Shown here: piece by piece, positions 21,298-30,384 of the stretch
How positions within the stretch are numbered: position 1 is the first letter of the stretch
How the letters are laid out: every line of letters begins with the position of its first letter
DNA from: Gammaproteobacteria bacterium
GTDB lineage: Bacteria > Pseudomonadota > Gammaproteobacteria > Enterobacterales > Kangiellaceae
Assembly (NCBI GenBank): GCA_013373375.1
Contig: JABXHY010000004.1
Span: 1-64,000 of the forward strand
Direction of reading: 5' to 3'
DNA length: 64,000 bases
The notes under the pieces: generated by a model
Database searches by the model: none
What the model saw: only the letters and a program-made list of their open reading frames with translations
Told to the model about the DNA's origin: nothing
Program-made: the position numbers and the translations under genes

Positions 21298-21795
21298 TCA
21301 CTGGCCGTCGCCTTCTTCGCTTTCTTTATCCGCAGAAGTGTCCGCTGTTTCTTCATTGGCAGCGGTAGGCTCTTTTGAATCAGCAGAGTTTGTTTCATCA
21401 ACCGACTTTACGTCATCTGTTTGACCTTCTGGCTTACTCGCAGCAGGTATATCAGATTCTGCGTCCGGAGTAGAAGTTGTCGGAATATCCGTTTTAGCTT
21501 TTTCTGCTGCTTCAATCTGTTGCTGTGCCGCTTGATCAAAAATGTCTTTAGGCGTTTCACCGTCTGAATCGTTCGCCAAATAACCCAAGGTTAATGCGAT
21601 GCCGAAAAATATAATAGCAAGCACCGTTGTGAGCTTGGTTAAAACGTTTCCAGAGCCTGGCGCACCAAACACCGTTCCGGAAGCTCCGGCACCAAAAGAT
21701 GCGCCCATTCCGGCACCTTTACCTTGTTGAAGCAAAATTACTCCTACAAGAGCAATCGCGACCACTAAAAATATAATTAACAATACTTCTTGCAT
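21298..21795 (-). CDS. secG: preprotein translocase subunit SecG with long acidic tail
   Basis: ATG 21795 (MQEVLLIIFLVV) is preferred, with CAGG about 10 bases upstream; a start at 21819 would overlap tpiA. The ~165-residue protein has two membrane helices around the cytoplasmic loop LLQQGKGAGMGASFGAGASGTVFG, the SecG signature. It supports SecYEG-dependent export. From ~residue 80 the tail is low complexity and rich in Glu, Asp, Ser, Thr and Ala (for example ETADTSADKESEEGDGQ), so the protein is longer than E. coli SecG (110). It lies between tpiA and tRNA-Leu. Confidence 0.94.
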   Translation of the reverse strand: MQEVLLIIFLVVAIALVGVILLQQGKGAGMGASFGAGASGTVFGAPGSGNVLTKLTTVLAIIFFGIALTLGYLANDSDGETPKDIFDQAAQQQIEAAEKAKTDIPTTSTPDAESDIPAASKPEGQTDDVKSVDETNSADSKEPTAANEETADTSADKESEEGDGQ

Positions 21796-21800
21796 GTTTA

Positions 21801-22553
21801 TTAACCTGCAGATTGGCAAATCTTAAAAAATTCTTGGCTGTCTAAAGACGCGCCACCTATTAAACCACCGTCTATATCGTTTTGCGCAAACAATTCGGCA
21901 GCATTACTACTTTTGACACTTCCACCATATAAAATGGTCACTGAAGCGGCAATGGATTCATCAGAGGAAGCCATCCATTGTCTTATGTCCGCATGAACTT
22001 CCTGTGCTTGTTCTGGCGATGCCGTTTTTCCGGTTCCTATCGCCCAGATTGGCTCATATGCAATAACCACTTTCGCAAATGAGTCAATACCGATCACTTG
22101 TTTGACAGCATCTAATTGAGCGCGTATCACGGATGATGTTTCATCTTTCTCACGCTGCTCAAGCGATTCGCCAACACATAGTATCGGTGTTAAACCTTCT
22201 TTGATGGCTGTATCAACTTTGTTTGCTATCAGCTCATCGCTTTCCGAGAACACCTGACGTCTTTCTGAGTGCCCCAAAATAACATATTCACAACCCAGCT
22301 GCTTGAGCATACGAGGCGAAATTTCACCCGTCAATGCGCCTTCAATTTTGTCGCTGCAATTTTGACCGCCAACCACCATTTTAATACTGGCCTGCGACAT
22401 AACTTGCGAAACAAATAAGGCTGGAGGACAAATAACGACCGTTGATTCCAACTCGCTCAGCGGAAGGTCACACAATTCGGTTACCAGTTTATCTACGCTT
22501 TGCGGCGAGCCATTCATTTTCCAGTTGCCCGCAACCAACTTTCGTCGTGTCAT
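21801..22553 (-). CDS. tpiA: triosephosphate isomerase
   Basis: A 250-residue TIM barrel that interconverts dihydroxyacetone phosphate and glyceraldehyde 3-phosphate. The N-terminal substrate Lys is in AGNWKMNG, the catalytic His in ILGHSERR, and the catalytic Glu in VIAYEPIWAIGTG. The phosphate-binding end YGGSVKSSNAAEL is present. Length is normal. The ribosome site AGGAAAG precedes ATG 22553, and just upstream ATGTAGG occurs twice in tandem. It begins the tpiA-secG-tRNA-Leu unit. Confidence 0.98.
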   Translation of the reverse strand: MTRRKLVAGNWKMNGSPQSVDKLVTELCDLPLSELESTVVICPPALFVSQVMSQASIKMVVGGQNCSDKIEGALTGEISPRMLKQLGCEYVILGHSERRQVFSESDELIANKVDTAIKEGLTPILCVGESLEQREKDETSSVIRAQLDAVKQVIGIDSFAKVVIAYEPIWAIGTGKTASPEQAQEVHADIRQWMASSDESIAASVTILYGGSVKSSNAAELFAQNDIDGGLIGGASLDSQEFFKICQSAG

Positions 22554-22715
22554 CTTACTTTCCTACATCCTACATCCTGCAGCGGGCGCAAATCTTACAC
22601 AAGCTGACAATAGGATACAAGCAGAATCAACACAAGTTGGGGTTAAAAATTGACCTTTAAATCAATTTAGAGGAAGCAATTAATCAAAACAAATTGCTTA
22701 TGAATAAAATTAAGC

Positions 22716-24809
22716 TCAGATGCTGGCATCATTAGCCGCTAGTTTGGCAGTAGAAAAGGTTCGAATAAACTTCATGTATTCACTTGGTGTAATGCCCTTG
22801 CTGACCAGAAAGCCTTGAACCTCATCGCAGCCATGTTGACATAAAAAGCCCCATTGTTGCGTGGTTTCTACGCCTTCGGCGATAACCTTGAGCCGAAGTG
22901 ATTTTGCCATAGAGATAATTGCGAGTGTTATCGCAGTGTCGTCTGGATCAACGCACACCTCATCGATAAACGTGCGATCGATTTTCAGAGAGTCTAGAGG
23001 AAAACGTCTCAAATAACTGAGTGATGAATAGCCTGTGCCAAAGTCATCAATGGCAATTTGCAATCCCATTCTCTTCATTCTTTGAAGTGTCTTGATTGCC
23101 TGCTCAACATCACGCATTAACATGCTTTCGGTAATCTCAAGCTCTAGTGCTTTCGGCGGTAAATTGTGCTTTTTAAGAATCGTACTGATTGACTCAGGCA
23201 AATCTGACTGGCGAAACTGAAGTGGAGACAAATTAACAGACACTTTCATATGCTCGAACCCTTCATCACGCCATTTAGCGGCTTCCGAGCATGCAATGTC
23301 AATCACCCATAAACCAATTTGCTTGATGAGTCCGGTGCTTTCTGCAATCGGGATAAATTCGCCAGGCGATATAAATCCAAGTTCAGCATGAGTCCAACGC
23401 AACAGTGCTTCCGCACCAATAACTTTCCCTAAAGCTAAATCGACTTGTGGCTGATACACCAGGCTGAGCTCACCTTTGTCAATCGCACCTCTAAGGTCAT
23501 TTGCTATTCTGTGACGACGCAAAGCAACTTCATTCATTTCCGACTCGTAAAAGGCGTATGTATTCCGCCCAACCTCTTTTGCTTTATACATTGCGGCGTC
23601 AGCTGCTTTCATTAATTCATCGACGTCATTTCCATCGTTTGGATAAACACAAACCCCGACACTGACGGTTGAATTAACCACATAATTCGATAGATTAAAG
23701 TGCTCATTAAAGTTATCCACGATTTTATCGACGACGTTGATAATGTCTTCAGTTTCTTCGACTTCATTCAAAATGATGACGAATTCATCGCCCCCAAGTC
23801 GCGCCAAAGTATCTTCGTCACGCAATAAAGACTTTAATCTCTTGCTTGATGCCTTAAGCAATTCATCTCCTACTGCATGTCCGAGTGAATCGTTAACATC
23901 CTTAAAGTGGTCGAGATCAAGGAATAAAATCGCTGCGTAAGTTCTTGTTCGACTGGCTCTTTTTAGGGCGTAGCGGATTCTGTCCATACACAGCGCACGG
24001 TTAGGGAGTTGAGTTAGAGAGTCATAATTTGCCAGATACTGTAAGTCTTTAACCGCTCTCTCCAAACGTCTCTTGTTGAGCTGTAACGCTTCTTCTGCCG
24101 CATCTCTCTCACGCTGTCTGCGTTCAATTGTCTCTAACATATCGTTAAACGTTCGCGATAACTTACCAATCTCATCGGCAGACACTACTGGCACGCGTAA
24201 CGAGTAGTTTTGGCTGTGACTAACCTGATTACTAATACTTTCAAGATTAAGTAGTGGTTGTGAAATATACTTTTGCATTACTCGCGCTAAACCAAACGCT
24301 ATCGCAGTCATCACAACCAATAAAAACAATAGAGTTAAAATAAAGGTCCTTAACCTTTCCGACACAGGTTCGGTAGACACTTTCATATAAAGAGTACCGA
24401 GCTGATCACCCAACGAATCGACAATTGGTTCGTAAATATGCAGCCAGCGACTGTCCCAAATGATTTGATGCTCTTTTCGATAATCGGTCGACGATATATA
24501 CCCGGCTCCCTGTTCCCTTTTTGCAAAGGTTTCTCCGACTCCCTGAAAAATAGCAATACTGTGCTCTGCGTTAAGAGATGTACCTGACAAAAGTTCTGTT
24601 TGAGCATCTTCGGAGCGATCGTACAGCAGATAAGGTTCGGCGTTGTCGGCCAATAATTTAGCTTGGGCGACAGCGTCGTTTTGCAAACTTTGCTTCATAT
24701 TTTGATAGAAAGAAATCGAAACAAAAACTAGCCCAATACTCACAGTTAGCATGGATATACCAGCAATTAGCAATGTGAGTTTTGACCGGATAGAGGCATC
24801 CCAACGCAT
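22716..24809 (-). CDS. membrane GGDEF-EAL c-di-GMP enzyme (YfiN-like input, HAMP)
   Basis: A 697-residue protein with TM1 (~10-32), a periplasmic sensor of ~120 residues, TM2 (~152-176), HAMP (~176-230, QPLLNLESISNQV), a GGDEF domain (~255-415) and an EAL domain (~430-680). Catalytic motifs look intact: ARLGGDEF preceded by the inhibitory site RDED, then GAEALLRW, ELEITESML, IDDFGTGYSSLSYL and LKIDRTFID. It could both make and break c-di-GMP. Its start shares one base with the stop of the YfiR-like gene, as in YfiR-YfiN pairs where YfiR represses the cyclase from the periplasm. Classic YfiN lacks the EAL domain. Confidence 0.93.
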   Translation of the reverse strand: MRWDASIRSKLTLLIAGISMLTVSIGLVFVSISFYQNMKQSLQNDAVAQAKLLADNAEPYLLYDRSEDAQTELLSGTSLNAEHSIAIFQGVGETFAKREQGAGYISSTDYRKEHQIIWDSRWLHIYEPIVDSLGDQLGTLYMKVSTEPVSERLRTFILTLLFLLVVMTAIAFGLARVMQKYISQPLLNLESISNQVSHSQNYSLRVPVVSADEIGKLSRTFNDMLETIERRQRERDAAEEALQLNKRRLERAVKDLQYLANYDSLTQLPNRALCMDRIRYALKRASRTRTYAAILFLDLDHFKDVNDSLGHAVGDELLKASSKRLKSLLRDEDTLARLGGDEFVIILNEVEETEDIINVVDKIVDNFNEHFNLSNYVVNSTVSVGVCVYPNDGNDVDELMKAADAAMYKAKEVGRNTYAFYESEMNEVALRRHRIANDLRGAIDKGELSLVYQPQVDLALGKVIGAEALLRWTHAELGFISPGEFIPIAESTGLIKQIGLWVIDIACSEAAKWRDEGFEHMKVSVNLSPLQFRQSDLPESISTILKKHNLPPKALELEITESMLMRDVEQAIKTLQRMKRMGLQIAIDDFGTGYSSLSYLRRFPLDSLKIDRTFIDEVCVDPDDTAITLAIISMAKSLRLKVIAEGVETTQQWGFLCQHGCDEVQGFLVSKGITPSEYMKFIRTFSTAKLAANDASI

Positions 24810-25369
24810 TACGAACTCCCCGGATTATCGTCGCCAGAGTAAACTTTTGACGCATGTTTGAGGAATTGAACCGTCAGTTCAGTCTTCGACTTATTAAAGG
24901 CTGCCTGATTAACTTCGATATCAAACTTCTTTTTTTCGCTGACATACAATCGAATGTGCAGTCCGCTCGCAGCGCTTTCTTCACTTGAGCCAACAAAAAT
25001 TGTTTGGCTTAAGAGGCCTTTTGATAAAATGGTTTTAATTTCCCGGCTACTGACATCACCCACATAAGCGATATGGCATTGCGTAAGTTCTTCTAGATCA
25101 CGGGTAAATTTAAACTCTATAGGAAGTCCTCTAACGGTCTTTTCGCCTAAGTACTCCCGAATAAAGTTAAAATAATCTCGATCACGAAAAATACACAATC
25201 GATAGGCTGTATTCGTATCATTAAAGTCCGACGATTTAGGCCAATGAACGAATCCGGGCAATCGCAACAAAATACTTGAGCGCACACGCTGCTCTGACTC
25301 CACCGCCAATAGAGGCGTCACTGCCATAAAAATGATAGGAATTAATAACCGGACTCCGAGTTTACTCAC
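24809..25369 (-). CDS. YfiR-family (DUF4154) periplasmic regulator
   Basis: A 186-residue secreted protein starting at GTG 25369. The signal peptide is hydrophobic (VRLLIPIIFMAVTPLLA). The mature part has family features: ILLRLPGFVHWP, YRLCIFRD, CHIAYVGDVSSREIKTIL and a final LTVQFLKHASKVY. YfiR proteins repress a partner membrane diguanylate cyclase in the periplasm, and the partner gene here begins at the stop codon, so the two are co-translated. The transmitted signal is unknown. Confidence 0.85.
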   Translation of the reverse strand: MSKLGVRLLIPIIFMAVTPLLAVESEQRVRSSILLRLPGFVHWPKSSDFNDTNTAYRLCIFRDRDYFNFIREYLGEKTVRGLPIEFKFTRDLEELTQCHIAYVGDVSSREIKTILSKGLLSQTIFVGSSEESAASGLHIRLYVSEKKKFDIEVNQAAFNKSKTELTVQFLKHASKVYSGDDNPGSS

Positions 25370-25604
25370 TCAATAATTACGCCTTTCCCAGAAGGTCTAT
25401 TGCCCAAAATCTATTTTCATAACCCATGCCACTCCCTCGGTATTCTTAGCTCGAAACCAGAGCGACTGACACCGACACCGTACTTTTGCTTAAAATACAA
25501 TCAATTGCAATAAGCAAACCATCTCGTTTATTAAGTTTGGCAGCAAATTCAGTGGTGTCAAATTAGCGCTCTTAAACTTTTTATAATAAATCGGCGTGGA
25601 AACT

Positions 25605-25633
25605 GGCGATCCCTTAATCAAAAACAGTATAAT
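25605..25633 (+). promoter_or_regulatory. candidate sigma-70 promoter of the nqr operon
   Basis: A perfect -10 hexamer TATAAT at 25628-25633 has TGGCGA (three matches to TTGACA) 17 bases upstream. It lies about 185 bases before nqrA and is the best match in the 449-base gene-free gap 25370-25818. The part of the gap upstream of it shows nothing else I can recognise. Confidence 0.45.
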
Positions 25634-25638
25634 ACGGC

Positions 25639-25818
25639 GCCCTAAATGGAGGGGGTCTCCATTAGAGGAATTCTCGTAGTTCAAGCGTTCAAGATTCACA
25701 ATCAGTATCATGCACTCAGTGCAGCATTAAGTGATATTACCTCACTAAGCAAGAGATGCGAGTTTGAGCTACAGTATTCGGTTTAAATTGGTAATCAAAT
25801 AAAGTTCGGCGCACCAGT
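25639..25818 (+). promoter_or_regulatory. structured 5' leader of the nqr operon
   Basis: About 180 bases between the candidate promoter and nqrA can fold. There is an early hairpin AATGGAG/CTCCATT (25645-25663) and a long-range stem GTAGTTCAA (25676-25684) with TTGAGCTAC (25764-25772), fully paired with one G-U. Inside that stem are the palindrome TGCACTCAGTGCA (25711-25723) and a hairpin 25724-25750 with two bulged A. nqrA has no clear ribosome binding site after it. This is inferred structure; I match it to no known RNA family. Confidence 0.4.
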
Positions 25819-27162
25819 ATGATAAAGATTAAGAAAGGTCTCGATCTCCCAATCAAAGGGGAGCCAGAGCAAACAGTCAAAGAGTCTAAGTCAGTAACAC
25901 AGGTTGCTGTCCTGGGCGACGATTACGTTGGTATGAAGCCAACTATGGCAGTCGAAGAAGGCGATACGGTCAAGCTTGGCCAAGAACTCTTCTCTGACAA
26001 AAAGAACGAAGGTGTTATTTACACGGCGCCAGCCGCCGGTAAAGTCATCGCCATCAATCGAGGCTCAAAGCGAAAATTATTATCGATTGTTATTGAAATC
26101 GATGGCGACGATGCGATTGAATTAGAAAGCTTCTCGACTGACCAAATTAAAACTCTCGACCGTGAAAAAATTGTTGAGCAGTTAGTAAAGTCTGGCATGT
26201 GGACTGCCTTAAGAACGCGTCCCTATTCAAAAGTGCCTGCAATAGACAGTACTCCTGATGCCATATTTGTCACCGCAATCGACACACATCCGCTTTCTGC
26301 CGATCCTGCAATTGCGATTTGTGACAATCAATCAGCATTCGACCAAGGTTTAGAACTACTTAGCCGGCTCACTGAAGGTAAAGTATTTGTTTGTACAGCA
26401 CCATCTCCACGCTTTGAAATAAAAAGTGGTGAGCAAGTTACTCTCGAAGAGTTTTCCGGCTGTCATCCTGCAGGCTTGCCAGGCACTCACATTCACTTTT
26501 TGCACGGTGCAAGTAATCAACACCCCGTGTGGCACATTGGTTACCAAGATGTCATTGCATTTGGAAAACTGTTCAGCGAAGGCAAAATTTTTACTGATCG
26601 AATCATAGCGATTGGTGGACCTAGTGCAGTAAACCCACGGTTGGTTAAAACTCGTATTGGCGCTTCGCTCAATCAGCTACTCGATGGAGAAGTAACTGCT
26701 GGCGATAACCGACATATCTCGGGCTCAGTGTTTAGCGGTTTTTCGGCAACTGGCGCCCGTGCGTTTCTTGGTCGATATCACAATCAAGTTAGTTTATTGC
26801 CAGAAGGACGAGAAAAAGAGTTTTTTGGCTGGCTACATGCAGGAACCAAGAAACACTCAGTAACCAGAGCCTTTATTTCACATTTGTTTGGAAATAAAAA
26901 ATTAGACATCACAACCACAACCGGTGGTAGTGAACGAGCGATCATGCCAATTGGTAGCTATGAACGCGTCATGCCGCTCGATATTCTAGCTACACAATTA
27001 ATTAGAGCTCTTGTAAGTAAAGATACTGACACAGCACAACAGCTTGGCTGTCTCGAGCTCGATGAAGAAGATTTAGCTTTGGCGACGTATGTGTGTCCCG
27101 GCAAATTTGAGTATGGTCCAATTTTGCGAGATGCACTCGTCACGATAGAGAAGGAAGGGTAA
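25819..27162 (+). CDS. nqrA: Na+-translocating NADH:quinone reductase subunit A
   Basis: A 447-residue cytoplasmic subunit, first gene of nqrABCDEF. The N-terminus [18 protein letters not shown] and the barrel-sandwich stretch [17 protein letters not shown] are typical, as are [20 protein letters not shown] and the C-terminal [15 protein letters not shown]. NqrA contributes to ubiquinone binding in the complex. It distinguishes Na+-NQR from the related Rnf complex, which has no NqrA. The region upstream of ATG 25819 lacks a purine-rich ribosome site. Confidence 0.97.
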   Translation: MIKIKKGLDLPIKGEPEQTVKESKSVTQVAVLGDDYVGMKPTMAVEEGDTVKLGQELFSDKKNEGVIYTAPAAGKVIAINRGSKRKLLSIVIEIDGDDAIELESFSTDQIKTLDREKIVEQLVKSGMWTALRTRPYSKVPAIDSTPDAIFVTAIDTHPLSADPAIAICDNQSAFDQGLELLSRLTEGKVFVCTAPSPRFEIKSGEQVTLEEFSGCHPAGLPGTHIHFLHGASNQHPVWHIGYQDVIAFGKLFSEGKIFTDRIIAIGGPSAVNPRLVKTRIGASLNQLLDGEVTAGDNRHISGSVFSGFSATGARAFLGRYHNQVSLLPEGREKEFFGWLHAGTKKHSVTRAFISHLFGNKKLDITTTTGGSERAIMPIGSYERVMPLDILATQLIRALVSKDTDTAQQLGCLELDEEDLALATYVCPGKFEYGPILRDALVTIEKEG

Positions 27163-28370
27163 TGAGCAAGCTTCGAAACTTTTTCGACCACCTCGAACCA
27201 CATTTCGAGAAAGGTGGCAAATACGAAAAATGGTACGCTCTATATGAAGCAGTAACCACCATTTTCTACACCCCAGGTCATGTCACTAAAACGACCGCTC
27301 ATGTACGCGATAACATAGACTTAAAGCGTATTATGATATTCGTCTGGTTTTGTACGTTCCCAACCATGTTTTGGGGTATGTACAACGCAGGTTTCCAAGC
27401 CATCAATGCCATGAATGCTGTCGGCATGACAGAAATTGAAGGCTGGCGCGGAAGCATAATGAGCGCATTTGGTATCGCTTACGATTCAGGTTCTGTACTG
27501 AGCAGTATGTTTCTTGGCGGTCTTTACTTTGTGCCTATTTATGCAGTTACTTTTATTGTTGGTGGATTCTGGGAAGTTTTATTTGCCAGTGTGCGTAAAC
27601 ATGAGATTAACGAAGGTTTCTTCGTGACCTCTGTTCTTTTCGCTCTAACTCTTCCGCCAGACACGCCACTTTGGCAGGTAGCTCTTGGTATTAGCTTTGG
27701 TGTTGTTGTCGCGAAAGAAATTTTCGGTGGTACTGGAAAGAATTTCTTAAACCCAGCGCTTGCAGGTCGAGCATTCTTATTTTTTGCTTACCCCGCAGAG
27801 CTTAGCGGTTCAACAGTGTGGACTCCGATTGATGCTTACTCTGGAGCTACTCCACTTGCAGCTGCGGCAGTCGGGCAACTGGAATATGCGTTCAATAAAG
27901 GTTGGTGGGATGCATTTTACGGTCTAATTCCTGGTTCATTTGGTGGTGTGTCTACATTAATGATTTTTATTGGTGGATTCGCATTAATGTATTTCAGAAT
28001 CGCTTCGTGGAGAATTGTGCTTGGTGTTTTCTTAGGAATGGTAGGTACAGCAACACTATTTAATTTGATCGGTAGTGAATCAAATCCAATGTTTGCAATG
28101 CCCTGGTATTGGCACCTTGTAACAGGTGGTTTCGCATTCGGCATGATGTTTATGGCGACCGATCCAGTATCAGCGTCTTTAACTGACACAGGTAAATATT
28201 ATTACGGTGCGTTAATTGGTGTTATGACGGTTTTAATTCGAGTCGTAAATTCAGCGTATCCAGAAGGTATTATGTTGGCTATTTTATTTGCTAACTTGTT
28301 CGCTCCGTTTATCGATCACTTTGTTGTACAGTCAAACATTGCTCGGAGGGTAAAACGTCATGTCAGCTAG
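27162..28370 (+). CDS. nqrB: Na+-translocating NADH:quinone reductase subunit B
   Basis: A 402-residue membrane subunit with about ten helices. The covalent FMN site is DAYSGATPL, where the Thr of SGAT receives FMN from ApbE. The [20 protein letters not shown] region near the N-terminus is conserved. NqrB forms part of the sodium path. Its start shares one base with the nqrA stop, and nqrC overlaps its end by 11 bases. Confidence 0.97.
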   Translation: MSKLRNFFDHLEPHFEKGGKYEKWYALYEAVTTIFYTPGHVTKTTAHVRDNIDLKRIMIFVWFCTFPTMFWGMYNAGFQAINAMNAVGMTEIEGWRGSIMSAFGIAYDSGSVLSSMFLGGLYFVPIYAVTFIVGGFWEVLFASVRKHEINEGFFVTSVLFALTLPPDTPLWQVALGISFGVVVAKEIFGGTGKNFLNPALAGRAFLFFAYPAELSGSTVWTPIDAYSGATPLAAAAVGQLEYAFNKGWWDAFYGLIPGSFGGVSTLMIFIGGFALMYFRIASWRIVLGVFLGMVGTATLFNLIGSESNPMFAMPWYWHLVTGGFAFGMMFMATDPVSASLTDTGKYYYGALIGVMTVLIRVVNSAYPEGIMLAILFANLFAPFIDHFVVQSNIARRVKRHVS

Positions 28371-29136
28371 TAACGACTCGTTTTCAAAAACCATTATTGT
28401 CGCCGTTGGTCTTTGCTTATTCTGCTCATTAGTTGTATCAGGTGCTGCAGTAATGCTGAAAGACGATCAGCAAGCGAACAAAGCAGCTGATGTTCAACGC
28501 AGTATTTTGATCGCAGCAAAACTTGTTAAACCTGATGAGCAAACTGACTTCACTAAGCTTTTCAATGAAAAAGTGGAAGCTAAAGTGATTGAACTATCAA
28601 CTGGTAAAGAAGCTTCACAGTTCGAAGCGGCTAGCTTCAATCAACGTCAAGCGGCTAAAGATCCCGCTACCAGTGAAAAATTGGCAAAAAAAGAAGATCC
28701 TGCCAGTATCAAACGTAAGTCAAAATTTGCAAAAGTATACTTGGTAAAAAATGGCGACAAAATCGAATCGATTGTATTGCCAATTCACGGATACGGATTA
28801 TTTTCAACATTGTATGGATTCATCGCTTTAGAAGCCGATACTCGAACTGTCGCCGGTATTCGCTTTTATGAACACGGTGAAACACCAGGGCTTGGTGCCG
28901 AAATTGAAAACCCTCAGTGGGTTGCCAAATGGCCGGGTAAAGTCGTGTTGAGTAAAACTTATGAACCATCACTTGAGCTCGTGAAAACAGGTGCTCAGGA
29001 CACCAACGAGGTCGATGCCCTCTCAGGAGCATCTTACACCAGCACTGGTGTTGAAAACTTAGTGAATTATTGGCTCGGTAATAAAGGCTTTGGTCCTTTC
29101 TTAGCAAAAGTACGAGGAGGCCAACATGGCGTTTGA
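28360..29136 (+). CDS. nqrC: Na+-translocating NADH:quinone reductase subunit C
   Basis: A 258-residue protein with one N-terminal helix ([20 protein letters not shown]) and a periplasmic FMN-binding domain. The end is typical ([20 protein letters not shown]), as is ETPGLGAEI. The flavinylation motif reads DALSGASYT (codons GGA GCA TCT TAC ACC), with Ser where the family motif SGAT has the FMN-bearing Thr. Either Ser is used or the nearby Thr serves. It overlaps nqrB and nqrD by 11 bases each. Confidence 0.96.
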   Translation: MSASNDSFSKTIIVAVGLCLFCSLVVSGAAVMLKDDQQANKAADVQRSILIAAKLVKPDEQTDFTKLFNEKVEAKVIELSTGKEASQFEAASFNQRQAAKDPATSEKLAKKEDPASIKRKSKFAKVYLVKNGDKIESIVLPIHGYGLFSTLYGFIALEADTRTVAGIRFYEHGETPGLGAEIENPQWVAKWPGKVVLSKTYEPSLELVKTGAQDTNEVDALSGASYTSTGVENLVNYWLGNKGFGPFLAKVRGGQHGV

Positions 29137-29758
29137 TAAAGCAGAAGCAAAATCGGTTATTACAACACCGATTTTCGACAATAATCCAATTGCCTTGCAA
29201 GTACTTGGAATATGCAGTGCCCTTGCTGTCACCAGCAAAATGGACAAAGCATTGGTCATGAGCATTGCTCTAACCATCGTGGTTGCTATGTCAAACTTAC
29301 TGATTAGTTTAATTAGACATCACATTCCTTCAAGTATTCGAATCATAGTTCAAATGACCATCATCGCCTCTTTGGTAATTGTGGTTGACCAAGTATTAAA
29401 AGCTTATGCTTATGAAATTGCCAAGCAACTTTCTGTATTTGTTGGGCTGATCATCACCAACTGTATTGTTATGGGACGTGCTGAAGCATACGCCATGAAA
29501 AACGGTCCAGGAATGAGTTTCTTAGATGGACTAGGCAACGGACTTGGCTACTCAGCTTTGTTAATGTCAGTTGCCTTTATTCGTGAACTATTTGGATCCG
29601 GTAGCCTATTCGGTTACACCATTTTAGAACCTATACGAGATGGTGGTTGGTATCAAACTAATGGATTATTAGTGTTACCTCCTAGTGCTTTCTTCATTAT
29701 CGGTATGTTGATTTGGGCGCTTAGAGCCTGGAAAAAAGATCAGGTGGAGGCAGCATAA
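29126..29758 (+). CDS. nqrD: Na+-translocating NADH:quinone reductase subunit D
   Basis: A 210-residue, six-helix membrane subunit of the NqrD/RnfE family. Features are [21 protein letters not shown] at the N-terminus (half of the Cys pair that coordinates the intramembrane iron centre with NqrE) and [21 protein letters not shown] Cys in each is visible. Length is normal. It shares one base with nqrE. Confidence 0.97.
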   Translation: MAFDKAEAKSVITTPIFDNNPIALQVLGICSALAVTSKMDKALVMSIALTIVVAMSNLLISLIRHHIPSSIRIIVQMTIIASLVIVVDQVLKAYAYEIAKQLSVFVGLIITNCIVMGRAEAYAMKNGPGMSFLDGLGNGLGYSALLMSVAFIRELFGSGSLFGYTILEPIRDGGWYQTNGLLVLPPSAFFIIGMLIWALRAWKKDQVEAA

Positions 29759-30366
29759 TGGAAGCTTATATCAGTTTATTTGTTAAATCGGTTTTTATCG
29801 AAAATATGGCTCTGTCCGCGTTCTTAGGAATGTGTACTTTTCTTGCTGTTTCGAAAAAAGTCCAAACGGCCATGGGATTAGGTGTAGCCGTTATTGTTGT
29901 GCAAGCTATCACCGTACCGGTCAATAATCTTTTATTTAACTATGTGTTAAAAGAAGGCGCTCTTGAGTGGGCAGGATTGTCTCAAGTGGATCTTAGTTTC
30001 TTAGGTCTTATTTGCTACATCGGCGTTATCGCCGCGATTGTACAAATACTAGAAATGACCTTAGACAAATTCTTTCCAGCTCTATACAACGCGTTAGGAA
30101 TTTTCTTACCATTAATCACAGTTAACTGCGCGATTCTCGGTGGTACCTTGTTTATGGTTGAGCGAGATTATCAATTCGGTGAGTCCGTAGTTTACGGATT
30201 AGGTAGTGGATTTGGCTGGGCTTTAGCTATAGTTGCTTTAGCCGGCATTCGAGAAAAAATGAAATACAGTGACGTTCCTGATGGTTTACGTGGCTTAGGT
30301 ATTACCTTTGTTACCGTAGGTTTAATGGCGTTGGGCTTTATGTCCTTCACTGGTGTATCACTGTAA
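29758..30366 (+). CDS. nqrE: Na+-translocating NADH:quinone reductase subunit E
   Basis: A 202-residue, six-helix subunit, inverted relative to NqrD. Conserved parts are [20 protein letters not shown] and [20 protein letters not shown], each with a Cys for the iron centre shared with NqrD. It follows nqrD without a gap and precedes nqrF by 18 bases. Confidence 0.97.
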   Translation: MEAYISLFVKSVFIENMALSAFLGMCTFLAVSKKVQTAMGLGVAVIVVQAITVPVNNLLFNYVLKEGALEWAGLSQVDLSFLGLICYIGVIAAIVQILEMTLDKFFPALYNALGIFLPLITVNCAILGGTLFMVERDYQFGESVVYGLGSGFGWALAIVALAGIREKMKYSDVPDGLRGLGITFVTVGLMALGFMSFTGVSL

Positions 30367-30384
30367 ATAAGGAAGGTATTACCC

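Noticed and set aside
25490-25711. A 73-codon minus-strand open frame in the nqr upstream gap
   Set aside because: It covers the candidate promoter and leader, has no ribosome site or family likeness, and its sequence is not protein-like.
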